Below are positions 60,540 to 64,000 of a stretch of DNA of 64,000 nucleotides, piece by piece. Source of the stretch: Aquirufa aurantiipilula (lineage in GTDB: Bacteria; Bacteroidota; Bacteroidia; Cytophagales; Spirosomataceae); the NCBI RefSeq assembly GCF_019923745.1, contig NZ_JAANOG010000008.1:101130-165129 (forward strand), in the 5' to 3' direction. The first letter of the stretch is position 1. Each line of letters starts with the position of its first letter. Below the pieces are notes generated by a model, which saw only the letters and a list, made by a program, of their open reading frames with translations, ran no database searches and was not told where the DNA came from. Position numbers and translations under genes: made by a program.

Positions 60540-63500
60540 ATGCTTCAAAGAATTATTAAAATTCTTTTTCTACTTTGTTCTGAAAAAACTTCATTAAAAG
60601 GTAAATCTACCTTAGTGGCCTTTTTGGGCCTATTTTTATTTTCAAGTTCATTTGACTTAATTGCCCAGCGTAGCTTTTCTCCTGTTGCGGCATCTTATTC
60701 ATCTTCTGCTGCCATTTTACCATTTTCTCAACAGGTGTTTGTTGAGCAGGCGGACAGTTTAGATTACTCTTTTGCCAGAAAAAGGGTGTTGAAAGCCAAA
60801 AATGGTGTTGATTTTCATTTAAGATCATTTTTTAATCAAGCTAATTACCGCGAGCAATTATTTAAATTCTTTCCTGGAAAGCGGAAGCAAATGGACGCTT
60901 CTTTTGACGAGAAGGCCATTGCTTTGAAAAATTTGGTTTTAGGTAATGGTTTGTATGTACCCATTCAATTTGTGAAATGGGAAAACATGCATGGTGCTAT
61001 GGCAAGTTATAGTTCCATTGGTCCAGATGGTCGGCCACGTATTTACATGAATAAAGAATATTCGGAAGGTCAAGGTAATTTTTTATACCCTGATGCCACG
61101 GATACGCAGTTGATTTCCTTGTTATTTCAAGAATATGGGCACGCAATAGATGATTATTTAAATGGTTTAGATGACTCACCTGGTGATGAAGGGGATTTGT
61201 TTGCTGTGCGGGTATTGAAATTAGACGTAACCGAAAGGTACGTCGAAACTGTTTTGGTACGTAATGACCATAATAAAATCAAGGTTGAAGGGAAAGATAT
61301 CTTTGTAGAAGATGCTGGGGTATATTTATTAGAGGCTTGGCCTGCTACTACGGCTTCTGGAGGAGGAACTACTTGGACCACTGGGTCGGCTAAATCTACC
61401 AATACACCTTTACGATTAGAAACCTCAACAATCTCTAGTGCATGGAATGTAGCTACAGGGTCTATTTCTGCCATATTTTGGAATGGAGGTACTTCCATAT
61501 CAGGTACAGTTAATTATCAAATGACTGGAGCTACTCCTGCCAACTCAGTTTTGGGTTTTTTAACGGGTGGATCAGGTACCGCAGGTTATTTGTTGGAATT
61601 GCCCAATTCTACTACCACTTTAGCCGCAAGTACAGGCTATACCTTCGCAAATGGTTCCGAAGGTACAACAGTTCAAACATTTTCAGCTGCCATTGGTACT
61701 GGTTCTACTTTAATCTTATCAAATACCTCTAGAGGGGCAGGAGTAACAACAACTTTAACAGCGCAATCTAAAAATACAGGAGGAACGAATGTCAACGGAA
61801 TTACCGCGACATTCAGTTCAACATCAGGAACAGCTTCTATAACTGGAACAAATCCAGGTACTACTGCAGGATCTGGTGGTAACACTGGTAAAGCTGCTGT
61901 GACTGTTTCTGATACCAAATCTGGAACAACTGTGTTTAATTGTGAATTGAAAAATGCAGTGGGTTGGTATGTGGTTGAAACGGCTTCATTAACAGTAACT
62001 CCAGGAACAGCATCTAAGTTAAATATTACAGGTACTGGGACCCAAACTGCAGGAACAAGTCAAACAATTACGATTACTGCTCATGATACCTATGGCAATA
62101 CGGCAACGACCTATACGGGTGCTAAAAGTTTAACCTTTTCAGGAGCCAATAGTTCTCCAGGTCCAGTTACTGGACCGACGGCACAAAATAGTTCGGCGGT
62201 TGATATTGATTTTGGCTCAACTACCGCTGAGACTTTTACATCTGGTGTTGCTACTTCACTCTTAAAATTATATAATGCAGAAACGGCTGATATTGCCGTA
62301 ACAGATGGTACTCTATCTTCAACGGGTGCAGATAATCTATCCATTGTGGTTAGTCCTTCAACCATGACTAAGTTGTCCACCAGTATTGCGACACCTCAAA
62401 CGAATGGAATAGCTTTTACAGGTACGAATACGTTAACAGCTTTGGATGCCTATGGAAATACGGCCACCAGTTTCAATGCTTCCACCAATAATATTACGGT
62501 AAGCAATTCTTTAGGGGGTACAGTAAGTGGTTTAGGTTCAGGTGCCAATAACGTGCTGAATCAAGCGGGAGATTTTACAAGTGGAGTTGCTGATTTAACG
62601 GCTCTAGGGATGATTTATACTGGAACTAGTGGAACTGGAACATTTACGTTTACTCCTGCTTCTGGAACGGCTATAACCAGTGGGTCTGTTGTTGTGAATC
62701 CAGGTGCGGCTATTAAATTGGTGATTACAGGAACCGGAACTCAAACTGCGGGTAATAGTCAAAATATTACTCTAACTGCCTATGATGTAAGTGGTAATGT
62801 GGCTACTTCCTACACAGGCGACAAAACATTAACATTTTCTGGGGCAAATATTTCGAGCAATCCCGCCACGAATCCTACAGTAACGGATAAAAATGCCGCT
62901 GCCATCAATTTTGGAACAGGAACTGTAATTACTTTTACGAATGGGGTTGCCTCTTCAGTGCCAATGTCCTTATATAAAACAGAATCAGCTACCATATCGG
63001 TAACAGATGGTTCTATAAGTTCTACTGGCGGAGATAATTTGAGTGTTACGGTGAGTACCGCGGCTTTCAATAAATTGGTGGTTAGCTTGGCGAGTCCACA
63101 AACCAATGGCACAGCATTCACGGGAACCAATACTTTGACAGCTCAAGATGCTTATGGTAATACGGTGACCACTTTTGCGGCTAATTCAAATAATGTTACC
63201 GTAACGAGTAGTTTGACAGGAACGGTATCAGGCTTAGGATCAGGACTTAATCATATTTTAAACCAAGCTGGTGATTTTACTAGTGGTGTAGCGAATTTGA
63301 CAAGTTTGGGTATGAAATTTACGGGGACATCAGGAGCAGGGACTTTTACTTTTACTCCAACTTCTGGTACAGCAGCTGTTAGTTCCAGTATTACGGTCAA
63401 TCCGGGTGCTGCCACCAAATTGTCTATCGATGGTTCTACTAGTTTTACCGCAGGTGCTGGTCAAACGGTTGCCATTATTGCACAAGATGCCAGTGGAAAT

Positions 63501-64000
63501 ATAGCTTCATCATATACTGGGGCAAAAAATATTACTTTATCGGGGGCAGCTAACTCATCTAGTCCTTCTACTAGTCCAACTTTTGGAGGAACCAATTTTG
63601 GCTCACCTCATAATATCACATTTATTTCGGGTTCCGCTGCTGCTACTATGGTTTTATATAAAGCAGAAGTTGCCGCTATCAATGCCAGTGATGGAACTAT
63701 CAACTCGAATACCGGTGGAACATTGAATGCCACAGTCACAGAAGCAGCGTTCAGTAAATTGGCAGTAAGTTTAACCAGTCCACAGATAAACGGGACCGCC
63801 TTCACAGGAACAAATACCCTGACGGCACAGGATGCCTATGGAAATACAGTAACAGGATTTGATGCCTCAACGAACAATGTAACGGTGACGAATTCCTTGG
63901 GAGGAACGGTGACAGGTTTAGGATCGGGAGCAAGTAATATATTGAATCAAGCTGGTGATTTTACGAGTGGAGTGGCTAATTTAACCACGGATGGTATTAC
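60540..64000 (+). CDS. Giant repetitive surface protein with Ig-like repeats (partial)
   Basis: An open frame from ATG 60540 to the right edge (over 1150 codons) with no stop. Order: long signal region (about 1-43, LVAFLGLFLFSSSFDLIAQ); an about 200-residue domain with QEYGHAIDDYLN at 197-208 and GDEGDLF at 215-221, resembling the HExxH-like motif domain seen in large bacterial adhesins but with Gln for the first His; then Thr/Ser/Gly-rich beta repeats. From residue 488 a unit of 233-234 residues repeats (starting at bases 62001, 62700 and 63402), each with two Ig-like halves marked by D-x-x-GN-x-A and DAYGNT. Probably a secreted adhesin or biofilm protein. Length, C-terminal sorting domain and anchor lie outside the window. 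Confidence 0.8.
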   Translation, partial: MLQRIIKILFLLCSEKTSLKGKSTLVAFLGLFLFSSSFDLIAQRSFSPVAASYSSSAAILPFSQQVFVEQADSLDYSFARKRVLKAKNGVDFHLRSFFNQANYREQLFKFFPGKRKQMDASFDEKAIALKNLVLGNGLYVPIQFVKWENMHGAMASYSSIGPDGRPRIYMNKEYSEGQGNFLYPDATDTQLISLLFQEYGHAIDDYLNGLDDSPGDEGDLFAVRVLKLDVTERYVETVLVRNDHNKIKVEGKDIFVEDAGVYLLEAWPATTASGGGTTWTTGSAKSTNTPLRLETSTISSAWNVATGSISAIFWNGGTSISGTVNYQMTGATPANSVLGFLTGGSGTAGYLLELPNSTTTLAASTGYTFANGSEGTTVQTFSAAIGTGSTLILSNTSRGAGVTTTLTAQSKNTGGTNVNGITATFSSTSGTASITGTNPGTTAGSGGNTGKAAVTVSDTKSGTTVFNCELKNAVGWYVVETASLTVTPGTASKLNITGTGTQTAGTSQTITITAHDTYGNTATTYTGAKSLTFSGANSSPGPVTGPTAQNSSAVDIDFGSTTAETFTSGVATSLLKLYNAETADIAVTDGTLSSTGADNLSIVVSPSTMTKLSTSIATPQTNGIAFTGTNTLTALDAYGNTATSFNASTNNITVSNSLGGTVSGLGSGANNVLNQAGDFTSGVADLTALGMIYTGTSGTGTFTFTPASGTAITSGSVVVNPGAAIKLVITGTGTQTAGNSQNITLTAYDVSGNVATSYTGDKTLTFSGANISSNPATNPTVTDKNAAAINFGTGTVITFTNGVASSVPMSLYKTESATISVTDGSISSTGGDNLSVTVSTAAFNKLVVSLASPQTNGTAFTGTNTLTAQDAYGNTVTTFAANSNNVTVTSSLTGTVSGLGSGLNHILNQAGDFTSGVANLTSLGMKFTGTSGAGTFTFTPTSGTAAVSSSITVNPGAATKLSIDGSTSFTAGAGQTVAIIAQDASGNIASSYTGAKNITLSGAANSSSPSTSPTFGGTNFGSPHNITFISGSAAATMVLYKAEVAAINASDGTINSNTGGTLNATVTEAAFSKLAVSLTSPQINGTAFTGTNTLTAQDAYGNTVTGFDASTNNVTVTNSLGGTVTGLGSGASNILNQAGDFTSGVANLTTDGI
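62001..64000 (+). repeat. Coding tandem repeats, period 699-702 bp
   Basis: Repeat starts at 62001 (PGTASKL), 62700 (PGAAIKL) and 63402 (PGAATKL), always in frame. The second half of each unit (PQTNG-AFTGTNTLTA-DAYGNT, LNQAGDFTSGVA) is the best conserved at both protein and DNA level. The array continues past the right edge. Confidence 0.85.

Noticed and set aside
61154..63805. Evenly spaced antisense open frames (61154-61498, 61673-61918, 62111-62380, 62810-63130, 63608-63805)
   Set aside because: They mirror the sense repeat units, carry low-complexity Val/Ala/Pro sequence and recur with the repeat period, so they are shadows of the surface protein gene.

Overview
The window looks like chromosome from an AT-rich member of the Bacteroidota, most likely an aerobic Cytophagales-type bacterium. 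The evidence is a long NusB, promoter boxes of the form TAnnTTTG, a membrane-anchored AraC regulator, many Sec/Tat-exported sugar enzymes, DUF1080 and PVC-type heme proteins, and PepSY-like lipoproteins. No tRNA, rRNA, CRISPR array or insertion sequence was seen. Coding density is high, with several tail-to-tail overlaps. This assignment is inference from gene content.

Layout. 1-3169 (minus): housekeeping run nusB, ytxH, DUF1573 lipoprotein, yajC, coaE. The coaE frame continues without a stop into an exported endonuclease/exonuclease/phosphatase-like protein and leaves the left edge. 3260-9885: ABC exporter, TolC-like protein, an overlapping trio (MOSC, UbiA-like membrane protein, MFS) and an unknown. 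9942-19288 (minus): ArsR regulator, exported TIM-barrel isomerase with a large heme-binding beta-propeller protein, glycosyltransferase/glycosidase pair, NIPSNAP protein, an unknown and a PepSY-like lipoprotein. 19494-26217: a tiny cationic secreted peptide with its own operator-like promoter, lgt, then a minus run (moeA, dipeptide epimerase, PLP transferase), moaC, thiN and rarA. 26348-28736: Tat-type sugar isomerase and exported M20 amidohydrolase.

28812-36221 is one tight operon that should take L-rhamnose to pyruvate: isomerase, kinase, fused aldolase/lactaldehyde dehydrogenase, and LutABC lactate oxidation. 36515-44544 is a second operon: Tat Gfo/Idh/MocA oxidoreductase, HEAT plus tandem DUF1080 protein, a two-subunit IorAB-type molybdenum hydroxylase and an acyltransferase. 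It resembles 3-keto-sugar glycan breakdown in the periplasm. 44545-47562 is a DevBCA/MacAB-like exporter. 47654-50894 holds a zinc alcohol dehydrogenase and a GH127 enzyme.

50925-56876 is the most notable pathway. It has an ethanolamine-permease-like transporter, a glutamine-synthetase-like ligase, an iron alcohol dehydrogenase, a gamma-glutamyl hydrolase and an aldehyde dehydrogenase. Together they suit gamma-glutamylation of ethanolamine rather than the EutBC lyase route. 57195-58568 is a single-chain SCOT-type CoA-transferase. 59155-60360 is a membrane AraC regulator with 30-bp-spaced direct repeats in its promoter and a partial third copy before the next gene. That gene, from 60540 past the right edge, encodes a giant surface protein with a degenerate HExxH-like motif and about 234-residue repeats.
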